NCBI RefSeq assembly: GCF_024385605.1
Contig: NZ_JANFOJ010000005.1
Span: 62,001-126,000, forward strand
Reading direction: 5' to 3'
From: Sporolactobacillus sp. STSJ-5
Lineage (GTDB): Bacteria; Bacillota; Bacilli; Bacillales; Sporolactobacillaceae
Length of the DNA: 64,000 nucleotides
Shown here: positions 9,693 through 18,213 of the stretch, one piece after another
Position numbering within the stretch: the stretch's first letter is position 1
Layout of the letters: each line of letters begins with the position of its first letter
Notes under the pieces: generated by a model
What the model was told of the DNA's origin: nothing
What the model saw: only the letters and a program-made list of their open reading frames with translations
Databases searched by the model: none
Made by a program: the position numbers and the translations under genes

Positions 9693-10922
9693 TTATGCAT
9701 CTGATTTTTTTCGCATCAAAAAGTAAGGTTCGACCGGCGCGTCGACAGTCATCGTTACGGTCATCATCGGATTGGGAGCACGGTCAATCGGTTCGCCGTC
9801 CTCGTTCCACAGATCACGCACTGTCTGTTTGAAATGCGCAAATCCCGGTCCGTAAAATTCAACTTCCTCGCCGACACCGAAATTATTGCGCTGTTCCAGC
9901 GTCGCGATCTTTGTATCCGGATCGTAATCTAAAACTTGAGCTGCGAAAGTGTATTTCGGTATTTTACGCGCTTTGCCGAAGAGCTGTTCCTTTTCGGTCG
10001 GCACACCATAATAAAAACCGGTCGACAGATCGCGCTGAGCGACCTTCCAAATCTCATCATCCCATGCCGGATCAAAGACAAAATGTACCGGATCGCTGCA
10101 GTAAGCGTCGACCGCATTGCGATACACATTGGAAACCGTTGATACATAATGGATCGATTTCATTCGGCCTTCAATTTTCAAGCTGTTAACACCTGCATCA
10201 ATCATATCAGGCAGATGATGAAGCATTGACAAATCGACCGCACTCATCGAAAACGGCTCATCATCGCGCAGATGACTGTTCGGCTCACCGTTGTCCATGT
10301 CGAACAGATCGTATTTCCAACGGCAGGACTGAGCGCAGCCGCCGCGATTCGCGTCACGATTCACCATGTGATTGGAGAGCGTGCAGCGTCCTGAATAAGC
10401 AATGCACATCGCGCCATGAATGAAGGCTTCAATCTCGATATCTGTATGGCGGCGCATTTCGCGGATTTCCTCAATACCTACTTCTCTTGCAAGCACCACG
10501 CGCTCGAGTCCGATGCTTTTCCAGAACTCAAGTGTCTTGTAATTCGTCGCCGAGGCTTGCGTCGACAAATGGATTGGCAGTCCCGGTGCGGCGTTAAAGC
10601 AGACGACAATCAACGCCGGATCCGAAATGATCACCGCATCCACGCCAATGGATTGCAGCGTCTTAAAGAATTCGTCTGCTCCATTACCGTCACCTTCATG
10701 CGTCACCATGTTTGCCGCAACAAAAACCTTCGCCCCGTGTTCGTGAGCGAAAGCGACACCTTCAGACATCTCTTCATAGGAAAAGTTGCCTGCACGCGAG
10801 CGCAGCCCAAATGCCTGACCGCCAATGTAGACTGCATCCGCGCCGTAACGGATCGCCATTTTCAGCTTTTCTAAATTGCCTGCCGGAGCAAGCACTTCAG
10901 GTTTCTTCTCAATCTTTTTCAT
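9693..10922 (-). CDS. trhP2: U32 family tRNA hydroxylation protein (TrhP2/YrrO-like)
   Basis: The 409-aa product has the U32 barrel start KPEVLAPAGNLEKLKMAIRYGADAVYIGG and the cysteine-rich signature EAFIHGAMCIAYSGRC...NRGGCAQSCRWKY, whose four cysteines bind an iron-sulfur cluster in this family. In B. subtilis the YrrN/YrrO pair makes 5-hydroxyuridine at tRNA position 34, using prephenate; older annotations call these collagenase-like peptidases. The ATG at 10922 has AAGGAG upstream, so the 24-nt longer reading is rejected. The smaller partner gene lies 44 bp upstream, forming a two-gene operon. Confidence 0.85.
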   Translation of the reverse strand: MKKIEKKPEVLAPAGNLEKLKMAIRYGADAVYIGGQAFGLRSRAGNFSYEEMSEGVAFAHEHGAKVFVAANMVTHEGDGNGADEFFKTLQSIGVDAVIISDPALIVVCFNAAPGLPIHLSTQASATNYKTLEFWKSIGLERVVLAREVGIEEIREMRRHTDIEIEAFIHGAMCIAYSGRCTLSNHMVNRDANRGGCAQSCRWKYDLFDMDNGEPNSHLRDDEPFSMSAVDLSMLHHLPDMIDAGVNSLKIEGRMKSIHYVSTVSNVYRNAVDAYCSDPVHFVFDPAWDDEIWKVAQRDLSTGFYYGVPTEKEQLFGKARKIPKYTFAAQVLDYDPDTKIATLEQRNNFGVGEEVEFYGPGFAHFKQTVRDLWNEDGEPIDRAPNPMMTVTMTVDAPVEPYFLMRKKSDA

Positions 10923-10966
10923 CTTTGTTCTCCTTCTTGCATGCAATAGTCTAAGAGGCTGTTCTA

Positions 10967-11872
10967 TTAATGAACGTCTTCAGGATTTTTCAAGTAAAAA
11001 CCGGTACCGAGCGGCCGATGTGCCGGCTGCAGCTTGACTAAACGGTTGCAAAAGCTCTCCGGTACAAAAGCGCCGGATTCAAGTGCTCGTCTTGCCTCAG
11101 CAAAAAGCGACACAATTTGAACAAAGCGTTCACCATGGAGCAGCACGCCGTCAAGCTTCCATGTATTCAAGCCGTTCTCGCGCATTAATTTCAGCTGCCC
11201 CATCAATGATAGATCATCCGTTGAAAAAATATGAGTCCCGTCCGTATCTTCAAAAATAGGATATTGACTGTCCGGATTTTTCGGATCGCGCAGGTACAGT
11301 GTCTGATCGTTCTTCTCAACTCCACCGGTGTACTTAAAATAATTTTTCAGGAGCGGGCGTCCGGATTGATGAATACATGTTGGTCCGTAAACCTGGACCT
11401 CGATGGGCTGATCCAATTTTTGCTGCATCTCAATTAATTCTTTTAAAGTTAATTCGCGGGCGGCAACTGCGCCTGAGGCACCTTGACTGATCCAAAAAGC
11501 AACCTGTTCCGCCGAAGTAACCAATGTGCCGGCATCATAAATAAAATTCAACGGGAGTCCCAATTCCCTCAAGACAAAAATTGCACCAGGATCTCCGATT
11601 GAAACAGTATCCACACCAAATTTTCCAAGTTGAGACAAGTACGGAGCCAATGCACTGATCTGTTCGTTATGCATCAGTGCGTTGCAGGCAACCGTTATTT
11701 TTTTCCCGCGGCGATGCACCAAGTCGGAAATCCGACCAATACTTTCTAAACTGAGCGGCTTTGGCAGGCGCAGACCGAATGGATGACCGCCGACATAGAG
11801 CCTGTCCGCCCCGGCGTCGATTAGTGCTTCAGCCTGCTCCAATGATTCTGCAGTAGCAATAATTTCAATCAA
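10967..11872 (-). CDS. trhP1: U32 family tRNA hydroxylation protein (TrhP1/YrrN-like)
   Basis: A 301-aa U32-family protein with the family start LIEIIATAESLEQAEALIDAGADRLYVGG truncated to 302 codons from a TTG at 11872, which has GGAGG 7 nt upstream; an ATG at 11896 lies before that site. It contains VQVYGPTCIHQSGRP, where the canonical cluster cysteines are reduced in number, as usual for the shorter subunit. Length and position upstream of the larger U32 gene match the yrrN-yrrO arrangement. It presumably acts with the larger protein in wobble-uridine hydroxylation. Confidence 0.8.
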   Translation of the reverse strand: MIEIIATAESLEQAEALIDAGADRLYVGGHPFGLRLPKPLSLESIGRISDLVHRRGKKITVACNALMHNEQISALAPYLSQLGKFGVDTVSIGDPGAIFVLRELGLPLNFIYDAGTLVTSAEQVAFWISQGASGAVAARELTLKELIEMQQKLDQPIEVQVYGPTCIHQSGRPLLKNYFKYTGGVEKNDQTLYLRDPKNPDSQYPIFEDTDGTHIFSTDDLSLMGQLKLMRENGLNTWKLDGVLLHGERFVQIVSLFAEARRALESGAFVPESFCNRLVKLQPAHRPLGTGFYLKNPEDVH

Positions 11873-12037
11873 ATGAAAACCTCCGTATACAAACATTTAT
11901 GCTTTTCATTATATCATGATCGTTTTTAGGTCAACCAGCTTTCTAAGCAAGTCAATGTGTATTCACGGATTTTTGTGCTATTCTGACAGTAGGGACTCAA
12001 TCGAATGAGCCTATTGACGAAAACTTGGCTGAAGCAG

Positions 12038-12054
12038 GTACGAAATCTTCGTAC
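12038..12054. promoter_or_regulatory. Perfect dyad upstream of the dehydrogenase gene
   Basis: GTACGAA-ATC-TTCGTAC is a perfect 7-bp-arm inverted repeat 65 bp in front of the ATG at 12119. It could be an operator or a short 5' UTR hairpin. TTGACG at 12014-12019 may be a -35 element, but no convincing -10 was found. Confidence 0.35.
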
Positions 12055-12118
12055 TTCCTTATTTTGATGAAAAGCGGTGTTGAGAAACAAAACAGCCGCA
12101 AGCAAGGAGAGATGATAG

Positions 12119-12982
12119 ATGATTGGATTTATTGGAATCGGTATTATGGGCAGCCGCATGGCTAGACGTCTGCTTGACGCAGGACATGAACTGATCGTTT
12201 ACAACCGCACCAAGTCGAAAACCGAACCACTGATTAAAAAAGGTGCGCTGCTGGCAGGTTCACCAAAGGAGGTCGGTTCACAAGCTGACATCGTATTTAC
12301 CATGCTCGCCAACCCTCAGGCGGTAGATGCAGTCGCTTACGGCGACAATGGACTGCTTGCCGGTATGAAACAAGACGCACTTTGGGTAGACAGCAGTACG
12401 ATCAGCCCGACTCAATCGGTAAAATTAGCTGATGACGCAAAAAATGAAGGTATTCACTTTTTGGATGCACCGGTCGCAGGTTCAACGGGTCCTGCTGAAA
12501 AAGGCGAATTGATCTTCTTCGTTGGCGGTGAATCTCGAGACCTAGAAAAGGTACGTCCATTGCTCAACATCATGGGAAAAGAAATTCACCATAAAGGAGC
12601 AAATGGAACCGGTACGGCGATGAAATTGGTCAATAACCTGATGCTCGGACAGACTGTCGCTGCTTTTTCCGAAGCGGTTGCTTTCGGTGAAAGTCTTGGA
12701 CTGGACAAAGCTGGTGTGATCAAATCACTGTTTGCGGGTCCAACTGCCGCGCCGATTCTTCATTTCAAGGAGAGCAAAATGATGAACGAAGACTTCGAGA
12801 ACGCGGACTTCAAAGTAAACAGCATCTATAAAGATATGGAGCTCGCTTCCGAGGAAGCGTACAAGCATGGCTTTGCCCTTCCGCTATCGAACACCCTAAA
12901 GGCAATGTACGGATTATGCCAGCAGCAAGGTAAAGGCGAGTACGATTTTGCGACCATCTATGATTTTCTGAAGAAAAAATAA
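12119..12982 (+). CDS. NAD(P)-dependent beta-hydroxyacid dehydrogenase (HIBADH family)
   Basis: A 287-aa enzyme with the N-terminal dinucleotide-binding loop GFIGIGIMGSRMARRLL, the substrate-binding stretch DAPVAGSTGPAEKGEL and the catalytic lysine in GTAMKLVNNLMLG. The family oxidises or reduces 3-hydroxyisobutyrate, tartronate semialdehyde or related short acids. Tartronate semialdehyde reductase would link to glyoxylate from the allantoin pathway in this window, but the gene is far from it and the idea is untested. AAGGAG precedes the ATG. Monocistronic with a strong terminator. Confidence 0.85.
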   Translation: MIGFIGIGIMGSRMARRLLDAGHELIVYNRTKSKTEPLIKKGALLAGSPKEVGSQADIVFTMLANPQAVDAVAYGDNGLLAGMKQDALWVDSSTISPTQSVKLADDAKNEGIHFLDAPVAGSTGPAEKGELIFFVGGESRDLEKVRPLLNIMGKEIHHKGANGTGTAMKLVNNLMLGQTVAAFSEAVAFGESLGLDKAGVIKSLFAGPTAAPILHFKESKMMNEDFENADFKVNSIYKDMELASEEAYKHGFALPLSNTLKAMYGLCQQQGKGEYDFATIYDFLKKK

Positions 12983-12995
12983 CTGCTGAGTATAA

Positions 12996-13027
12996 ATGGG
13001 AGCGTGGGGACAACCCCTCGCTCCCAT
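12996..13027. terminator. Strong bidirectional terminator
   Basis: ATGGGAGCGTGGGG (12996-13009) pairs with CCCCTCGCTCCCAT (13014-13027) except for one mismatch, with a 4-nt loop and T-rich flank on the plus side (TTTTTATATA). It separates the convergent dehydrogenase gene and manA operon. Confidence 0.9.
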
Positions 13028-13029
13028 TT

Positions 13030-13437
13030 TTATATATGCCGTTTTCGCCATTTTTTAGCGGCAACGCGTTTCTTCTGGTCAATATGCCTGATCTGGTCAG
13101 TGGCACGTCTTATTTTTTCGGTCAATGTGAGCATCGGTTCCGAATCAATCAAGACGTTCACATCATGTATTTTGGCAATTGCGGCCGCCTGAAGAGCGAC
13201 ACCAACTGCTGCATTCTGAAGCAGCAGGATTAAATTGCAACGAGCAATCCCACGTTTAACGATCGAAAGCTCATTTTTTCTCAATTCATCGCCATTGTTT
13301 TCAAGTAAGAAAACAGTCGCGATTCCCTGTATTTTACGACTGATAATCAACTGTTTTTTATGCTTAGTAAATCCAGTGTGATCGGATTGCTTCGCACCGA
13401 TCACCATGATCGCCGGCTTTTTTCTCATGCCGCTCAT
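13030..13437 (-). pseudogene. Short ribokinase/PfkB-like remnant translationally coupled to manA
   Basis: This 135-aa frame starts immediately after the manA stop (TAA then ATG). Its middle, including IQGIATVFLLENNGDE, LILLLQNAAV and AAIAKIHDVNVLIDSEP, matches the central part of ribokinase-like sugar kinases, where TGVA, LLQLE and ILNPAP would be expected. The N-terminal glycine-rich sugar site and the C-terminal GAGD catalytic base are both absent, and a K/R-rich tail follows. I read it as an internally deleted, non-catalytic remnant; a small functional protein of another kind is possible. Confidence 0.4.
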
Positions 13438-14394
13438 TTATACTGGATTCGACACAATCAGGTCTGCATGACCGATGATTTGCAGCGTTTCAACAGATGC
13501 AGGTACTACAAGATGGTCGCCTTTTTTCAAATCATAGCCCGAATCGTCAATTTGAAGCTTTCCTTCACCGTCAAGCACACTCATCAGCAGGAACGGCCAG
13601 TTCTTCTTGATCGGTTCCGTGCAGCCGCGCACTTCCCAGTGAGAGACGGTAAACAGGCTCTCACGCAGTAATTCGGTGAATTTTGCTTCCGTTTCCTGAC
13701 GCACATGATAGGTCAGCTCGGGATCGACATGCGGACAATTTGCGACATCAATGGACTGCTGAATATGCAGTTCACGTGGTTTTCCATCCGCTCCGGGCCG
13801 GTCATAGTCATAGACACGATAGGTTGTATCTGAACTTTGCTGAGTCTCAAGTATCAGGCAACCGCCGCAGATCGCATGAATGGTCCCGCTCGGCACATAG
13901 AAAAAGTCACCTGGTTTAACCTTTACCCGGCGCAGCAGGCTGTCCCATTTCTTCTCGGCAACGGCCTTGCGGAAGTCCTCTCGTGTTTGGGCCGTATGTC
14001 CGTATACAATTTCTGAATCTGCATCACAGTCAATAATGTACCAGCACTCCGTCTTGCCGAATGGCACATGCTCCTTAGCCTGTGCATAGGCATCGTCCGG
14101 ATGAACCTGCACGGAAAGATCCGTACGTGCGTCAAGAATTTTGGTCAGCAGGGGAAAGTCATCTCCGGCATAGTTGTCGAACAATTCCCTGTGCTGTGCC
14201 CATGCGTCGGCAAGCGTTTTACCTGCAAGAGTCCCGTTTTTGATTACAGCCGGGCCATTCGGGTGCGCTGAAATCCCCCAGCATTCACCAGTTGTTTCGC
14301 TCGGTATGTTATACCCGAACAAGTCGCGCAGCCGCGTGCCGCCCCAGATCTTATCGTGAAGCGCCGGCTCTAGAAAAAGCGGTGTTTTATCCAT
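13438..14394 (-). CDS. manA: Mannose-6-phosphate isomerase, class I
   Basis: The 318-aa cupin enzyme interconverts mannose 6-phosphate and fructose 6-phosphate. Zinc-site motifs are visible: QVHPDD, the glutamate in GKTECWYI and the histidine in PSGTIHAI. Length fits the short Bacillus type. A TATAAT element (14437-14432 on the minus strand) lies about 40 bp upstream of the ATG. With manC at 61577-62953 it can supply GDP-mannose precursors. The next frame downstream (13437-13030) is coupled to its stop codon. Confidence 0.93.
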   Translation of the reverse strand: MDKTPLFLEPALHDKIWGGTRLRDLFGYNIPSETTGECWGISAHPNGPAVIKNGTLAGKTLADAWAQHRELFDNYAGDDFPLLTKILDARTDLSVQVHPDDAYAQAKEHVPFGKTECWYIIDCDADSEIVYGHTAQTREDFRKAVAEKKWDSLLRRVKVKPGDFFYVPSGTIHAICGGCLILETQQSSDTTYRVYDYDRPGADGKPRELHIQQSIDVANCPHVDPELTYHVRQETEAKFTELLRESLFTVSHWEVRGCTEPIKKNWPFLLMSVLDGEGKLQIDDSGYDLKKGDHLVVPASVETLQIIGHADLIVSNPV

Positions 14395-14475
14395 AATAGA
14401 AATCGTCCCCCGTTCTGTTCAATCCACTTCTATTATACCATGCTTTTTGTTGCAAAATGGTGGCGCTTTATTTTA

Positions 14476-14497
14476 GCGGAAAATTAGATTTTTCCGC
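14476..14497 (-). terminator. Hairpin overlapping the stop of the YjdF-like gene
   Basis: GCGGAAAA (14476-14483) pairs with TTTTCCGC (14490-14497) around the stop codon at 14484-14486. The tail on the minus strand (TAAAATAAAG) is weak, so termination efficiency is uncertain. Confidence 0.45.
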
Positions 14498-14855
14498 GAT
14501 GTCTCAGCTTGGCTTTCTTTTTTCTCAATTGATACTCCTGCTGCTTTAAAATCTTTTTTTCTTCCTTACTGCGCAAGCGGTGTATTTTCTTTTTTTGTTC
14601 GAATGCTTCTTTCAAAGCTTTTTGCGCTTTTGTACCAATCCCTGAATTACGGGATTCTTTTTTGACCATGCGCCTTAATCGCTTCGCATTGATGCATTTA
14701 CGGCGATGAATAGCTTCCTTCTCTCGAGCAACAGGCAGACTTCGATCAATGAGTTGATCCAAGCCACAACAAACAAAAGATAAAACATCAGGATTGCTAG
14801 GCTCCGGTCCGAACACATGCCGCGCAACAATCAATACCAACCGGATCGTGTTTTT
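14484..14855 (-). pseudogene. N-terminally truncated YjdF-like protein (DUF2992)
   Basis: The frame encodes ARHVFGPEPSNPDVLSFV followed by a long lysine/arginine-rich coiled region with KESRNSGIGTKAQKALKE, which matches the C-terminal two thirds of YjdF-type proteins. The family's N-terminus (a short beta-rich segment ending in ...VG.) is missing: directly upstream of codon 14855 there is an in-frame TGA and nothing similar follows before the divergent tetR promoter. Only a TTG (14840) could start it, with no good ribosome site. No yjdF-motif riboswitch was seen upstream. Probably decayed. Confidence 0.55.
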
Positions 14856-14919
14856 TCATTTCAAAGATGATTGAAGCATTTCAAAAGAATGCTGTCAACG
14901 CCGTTTGCTGACACATGAC

Positions 14920-14961
14920 TTGCGAAATTAAAGACACGGAATTATAATGACTATACAGTCA
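14920..14961 (+). promoter_or_regulatory. Promoter and TetR-type operator of the tetR operon
   Basis: TTGCGA (14920-14925) and TATAAT (14943-14948) are spaced 17 bp. The -10 runs into the dyad TGACT-ATAC-AGTCA (14948-14961), a compact palindrome of the kind bound by TetR-family repressors, at the expected transcription start. Autorepression by the first gene of the operon is the simple reading. Confidence 0.65.
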
Positions 14962-14980
14962 GTGAGTGAGGAGTCATTTA

Positions 14981-15571
14981 ATGAATAAGCGAGAGCAACA
15001 AAGACAGCAGACACGCGCAGCAATTCTTACGGCCGCCGAACATGTTTATGCAATCAATGGCTTTATACGTCCATCAACACAGATGATTGCCAAAGAAGCC
15101 GGTGTCGCTCATGGCACTGTCTTTCTTCATTTCCAATCACAGGAAAAATTAATCCTGGCAGTGATTGACAATTTAGGAACGGCACTAACGGCACAAATCC
15201 ATGAATCATCGGAACCGGGACATTGTCTCAGTGACGTTTTGCAAACACATCTAACCGCGATTGAAGCAAGTGAATCACTTTACACCCATTTGATCATGGA
15301 CTTGCAGCAATTGCCGGAAGAAGCACAACAAACAGTGATTGGTATTCAATCAGTGATTGCCCATCATTTGGATCAAGTCATGACTCAATTGAAGAATGAG
15401 AAAAAAATAAAGGATCTCCCCTTTTCGTTCCTATTCAACACATGGATCGGACTCATTCATTACTATCTGATGAACCGTAGGCTGTTTGCACCGCAAGGAT
15501 CAGTCCTTGCTCTTTATAAAAACCAATTAATAGCAAATTTTTTAAAACTACTGGAGGTGGATTGTAAATGA
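14981..15571 (+). CDS. TetR/AcrR family transcriptional regulator
   Basis: A 196-aa regulator. Residues 10-55 form the usual HTH with TRAAILTAAEHVYAINGF...TQMIAKEAGVAHGTVFLHFQSQEKLI; the rest is a helical ligand domain ending ...LLEVDCK. The ATG at 14981 has GAGGAG upstream; an ATG 15 nt earlier is not needed. It heads a four-gene operon: its stop overlaps the next start (AATG at 15568). The operator at 14948-14961 suggests autorepression released by an unknown ligand. Confidence 0.88.
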   Translation: MNKREQQRQQTRAAILTAAEHVYAINGFIRPSTQMIAKEAGVAHGTVFLHFQSQEKLILAVIDNLGTALTAQIHESSEPGHCLSDVLQTHLTAIEASESLYTHLIMDLQQLPEEAQQTVIGIQSVIAHHLDQVMTQLKNEKKIKDLPFSFLFNTWIGLIHYYLMNRRLFAPQGSVLALYKNQLIANFLKLLEVDCK

Positions 15572-15882
15572 ATATGATGAATTTTTTTATGAAGGAAGCC
15601 CCTGAAGCCGCGCAAGCGTTTAATGGGCTCATCAGAACGCTATCAACATCAACAGGACTTGATCCAAAGACGAAACAGCTTATCTATATCTCCATGAAAG
15701 CATCGCAAGGAGATGCTGCCGCTGTTACCGCCCATACCCATATGGTGAAAAATCTTGGTGCTTCACGTGATGAACTAAAAGAAGCAATTTTAATGACGCT
15801 GACTGTATCTGGAATTAAAGGTGTTGCAACATGCCTGAAACCGGCACTTGATGTGTTTGATTCGGAGGTCGATGAAAAATGA
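15568..15882 (+). CDS. AhpD/carboxymuconolactone decarboxylase-like protein without redox cysteines
   Basis: The 104-aa all-helical protein has the CMD fold pattern: LDPKTKQLIYISMKASQGDAAA, then TAHTHMVKNLGASRDELKEAILMT. In AhpD-type members the first segment would hold a CxxC pair preceding the histidine; here that place reads GDAAAVTAH, so peroxidase-linked redox chemistry is unlikely, while the histidine remains. It overlaps tetR by 4 nt and the next gene by 4 nt, showing tight coupling. Function unknown; binding or hydration of a small electrophile are possibilities only. Confidence 0.75.
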   Translation: MNMMNFFMKEAPEAAQAFNGLIRTLSTSTGLDPKTKQLIYISMKASQGDAAAVTAHTHMVKNLGASRDELKEAILMTLTVSGIKGVATCLKPALDVFDSEVDEK

Positions 15883-16130
15883 AGCAATGTATTGCATGTG
15901 GTATGCCTATGAAAAATGTTGACGATTATCCACTTGGCGACACAACGAAAGACTATTGCAAATTTTGCGCACGGCCAGATGGGAGCATGCAAAGCTATGA
16001 TGAAAAACTGGCATCTATGACCCAGTTCATCATAAGAACCCAAGGGCTCAACGTAAATGTCGCTCAAGAATCCGCAGCGTTCATGATGCGTAAGCTTCCC
16101 GCGTGGAAAAAGGGCGATTCTAATGACTGA
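15879..16130 (+). CDS. Small zinc-ribbon protein
   Basis: An 83-aa protein starting MKQCIACGMPMKNVDDYPLGD and continuing DYCKFCARPDGSMQSYDEKL. The CxxC...CxxC spacing is that of the putative zinc-ribbon domain family (PF12674-type) found next to AraC/TetR regulators in Firmicutes. Start codon overlaps the upstream stop (ATGA). It probably binds one zinc and may serve as a protein or nucleic-acid interaction module for the operon. No enzymatic motif. Confidence 0.7.
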   Translation: MKQCIACGMPMKNVDDYPLGDTTKDYCKFCARPDGSMQSYDEKLASMTQFIIRTQGLNVNVAQESAAFMMRKLPAWKKGDSND

Positions 16131-16377
16131 GTTATCCAGCCTCCCCAATCTCGGGCCGGTACTAATTAAGGAACTGCATCGAATCCATATTCGCACTGCG
16201 GAAGAATTACGCGCTATGGGAAGTGAGCAAGCCTTTCTAGCTGTGAAGGTAAATGATCCATCCGCTTGTCTATGCAAGTTCTATGCACTTGAAGGCGCTG
16301 TTCGAGGAATACGCTGGCATGCGTTGTCCCCTGAAAGAAAAAAAGAGTTGAAAAATTTTCTTGAAAATCATAAATAA
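16123..16377 (+). CDS. TfoX C-terminal domain protein
   Basis: The 84 residues match the stand-alone TfoX/Sxy C-terminal domain: LSSLPNLGPVLIKELHRIHIRTAEELRAMGSEQAFL, a helix-hairpin-helix-like start, and CKFYALEGAVRGIRWHALSPERKKEL. In proteobacteria full TfoX promotes competence; the isolated domain in Firmicutes has no settled role. It overlaps the zinc-ribbon gene by 8 nt and is the last gene of the TetR operon, followed by a bidirectional terminator. Confidence 0.8.
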   Translation: MTELSSLPNLGPVLIKELHRIHIRTAEELRAMGSEQAFLAVKVNDPSACLCKFYALEGAVRGIRWHALSPERKKELKNFLENHK

Positions 16378-16400
16378 TACGGACGAATGTTCGAAAAAAA

Positions 16401-16435
16401 AACATGAGTAAGCAGCCGCTCACTCATGTTTTCAT
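16401..16435. terminator. Bidirectional terminator between the TetR operon and the allantoin permease gene
   Basis: AACATGAGT (16401-16409) pairs perfectly with ACTCATGTT (16422-16430); A-tract on one side and TTTTC on the other allow use by both convergent operons. Confidence 0.88.
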
Positions 16436-16467
16436 TCTGTCTATTTATCTATAAAGTTAGGAAACCT

Positions 16468-17925
16468 TTACTCCGCTCCAGAAAATTCAGTGCTTGCGGC
16501 TACCTGTTCGCTCCGCATTATAGCACCATAAACGATTCCTGTGATCAGCACACCGATCGGCCATGAGAATGCGGCAACTGCTGAGAATACAGGGATGAGT
16601 GCCAGAGGAACCGTGATAATGATTCCTACAATAAATGCGATGAACGCTTTTACATGGTACCCGTTCTTATACCAGTATTCACCCTTTTTCTCTTCATACA
16701 ATGCTTGCACATTGATCTTACCGCGCTTAATTAAATAGTAATCAACAATGATAATTGCGAAGATCGGTCCGAGAAAAGCGCCAAGTCCGCCGAGAAAATA
16801 GTTGACGGCAACCGGATTGCTGTACACTTGCCACGGCATGACAACGATTGAGAGAATCGAAGTAATCATCGCTCCGCGGCGAAAATTGATATGTTTCGGT
16901 GCCAGATTGGCAAAGTCATAAGCAGGAGATACAAGATTAGCAACGATATTCACACCCATTGTGGCAATGATAAAGACGATTGCACCGACAACGAGGAAAA
17001 ACGGATTGCTCACACGCTGAATGAGGAGAACCGGATCCGTTATCGCTTTCCCAAATACAGTAATGGTCCCGGCTGTCACAACAACAGAAGCCAGTGAAAA
17101 AGCGGTAAAGTTAACGGGCAGACCCCAGAAATTTCCCCGTTTCGTTGTCTTCACTGAAGGTGAAAAGCGAGTAAAGTCACTAACATTCAGAATGATTGTT
17201 GAAAAATAGGCAATGACAAGTGAAATCGCACTGAAAAATTGAATCACTGCCTGTCCTGAAGAAATCTTTACAGGGCTGACACCGATGTTTATTTTTCCGC
17301 CTGCCTTGATCGCGATCCAGACGATTAAAATCAGCATCATCAGATAAACAACAGGACCGCAGAAGTTATCAAATTTACGAATAAATTCCATTCCATAATT
17401 AAATACAACGAACTGCAACAACCAAAGAAAGAGAAAACCGATCCATCCGGGAAGTGAAAGTCCAAGGAATGTGTAGCCCATCATTGATTTCATGTCCGGA
17501 AAGATAAGCAATAGAATCGCGACAACGGCAACTGATGAAAGGTACGTCTGAATTCCATACCAAAAGATAGCGATGAATCCGCGAATCAATGCAGGCACAT
17601 TCCCGCCGAATACGCCAAATGAAATGCGCGACAGAACCGGATAAGGCACACCAAGCTTGGTTCCTGCAACACCGGTCATATTGGCAAGATACATGACAGC
17701 AAAAGCGCCAATGATTTCTGCAACAAGGACTTCCCAACCGGTCAATCCAAGAAAAAATAAGCCGGCTGCAAAAGTATAGGTACCGATACTGTGCACATCG
17801 GACATCCACATCGACAGTAAGCTGTAGGTCGTCCAGCGTCTTTCTTTGGCGGGAGCCAAATCTTCGTTATACAAGTGTGAACTCGGTTCCGTGATCGTCC
17901 CTTTAAAAATTTCATTTGAACCCAT
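16468..17925 (-). CDS. pucI: NCS1-family allantoin/nucleobase permease (PucI-like)
   Basis: The 485-aa, 12-TM protein has NCS1 features: N-terminal LYNEDLAPAKERRWTTYSLLSMWMSDVHSIGTYTFA is followed by TM1, and FDNFCGPVVYLMM and NVSDFTRFSP lie in mid-protein. It imports allantoin or a related nucleobase by cation symport. The ATG at 17925 lies 8 nt after GGAGG. Its place beside the allantoin genes supports the allantoin assignment. The 343-bp gap to pucH holds a terminator and a perfect dyad. Confidence 0.85.
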   Translation of the reverse strand: MGSNEIFKGTITEPSSHLYNEDLAPAKERRWTTYSLLSMWMSDVHSIGTYTFAAGLFFLGLTGWEVLVAEIIGAFAVMYLANMTGVAGTKLGVPYPVLSRISFGVFGGNVPALIRGFIAIFWYGIQTYLSSVAVVAILLLIFPDMKSMMGYTFLGLSLPGWIGFLFLWLLQFVVFNYGMEFIRKFDNFCGPVVYLMMLILIVWIAIKAGGKINIGVSPVKISSGQAVIQFFSAISLVIAYFSTIILNVSDFTRFSPSVKTTKRGNFWGLPVNFTAFSLASVVVTAGTITVFGKAITDPVLLIQRVSNPFFLVVGAIVFIIATMGVNIVANLVSPAYDFANLAPKHINFRRGAMITSILSIVVMPWQVYSNPVAVNYFLGGLGAFLGPIFAIIIVDYYLIKRGKINVQALYEEKKGEYWYKNGYHVKAFIAFIVGIIITVPLALIPVFSAVAAFSWPIGVLITGIVYGAIMRSEQVAASTEFSGAE

Positions 17926-18189
17926 ACTCATACCCTCCATCATCCAGAATATTTTGATATTAATAAGCAAATCAATTACCCAACTTCAGCCAATCTGTTT
18001 TTGGACATCCTAATCCCTTTTGATGAGTCGTGCAGAAAATAATGTTTCTTCAACTCACAAAGTACGTTAAATAATATTACATAGATTATATTAAAGAGCA
18101 TTTCTATGTTTGTCATTAGCTATAATATATAAAAAAGTAATTCTTTTTTGTACTAAGTTAACTATTCTCCTAGATGTATATATAAAATA

Positions 18190-18206
18190 TGTCATATTTT
18201 ATGACA
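18190..18206. promoter_or_regulatory. Perfect dyad upstream of the allantoin permease gene
   Basis: TGTCATA-TTT-TATGACA is a perfect 17-bp palindrome about 270 bp upstream of the permease start and just after the pucH terminator. It could be an operator; the region down to 17926 is A+T-rich with several possible -10 elements and nothing else I can support. Confidence 0.35.
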
Positions 18207-18213
18207 CGAATAA

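Noticed and set aside
15568-15882. Functional AhpD peroxidase partner
   Set aside because: The CxxC redox pair required for AhpD activity is absent.
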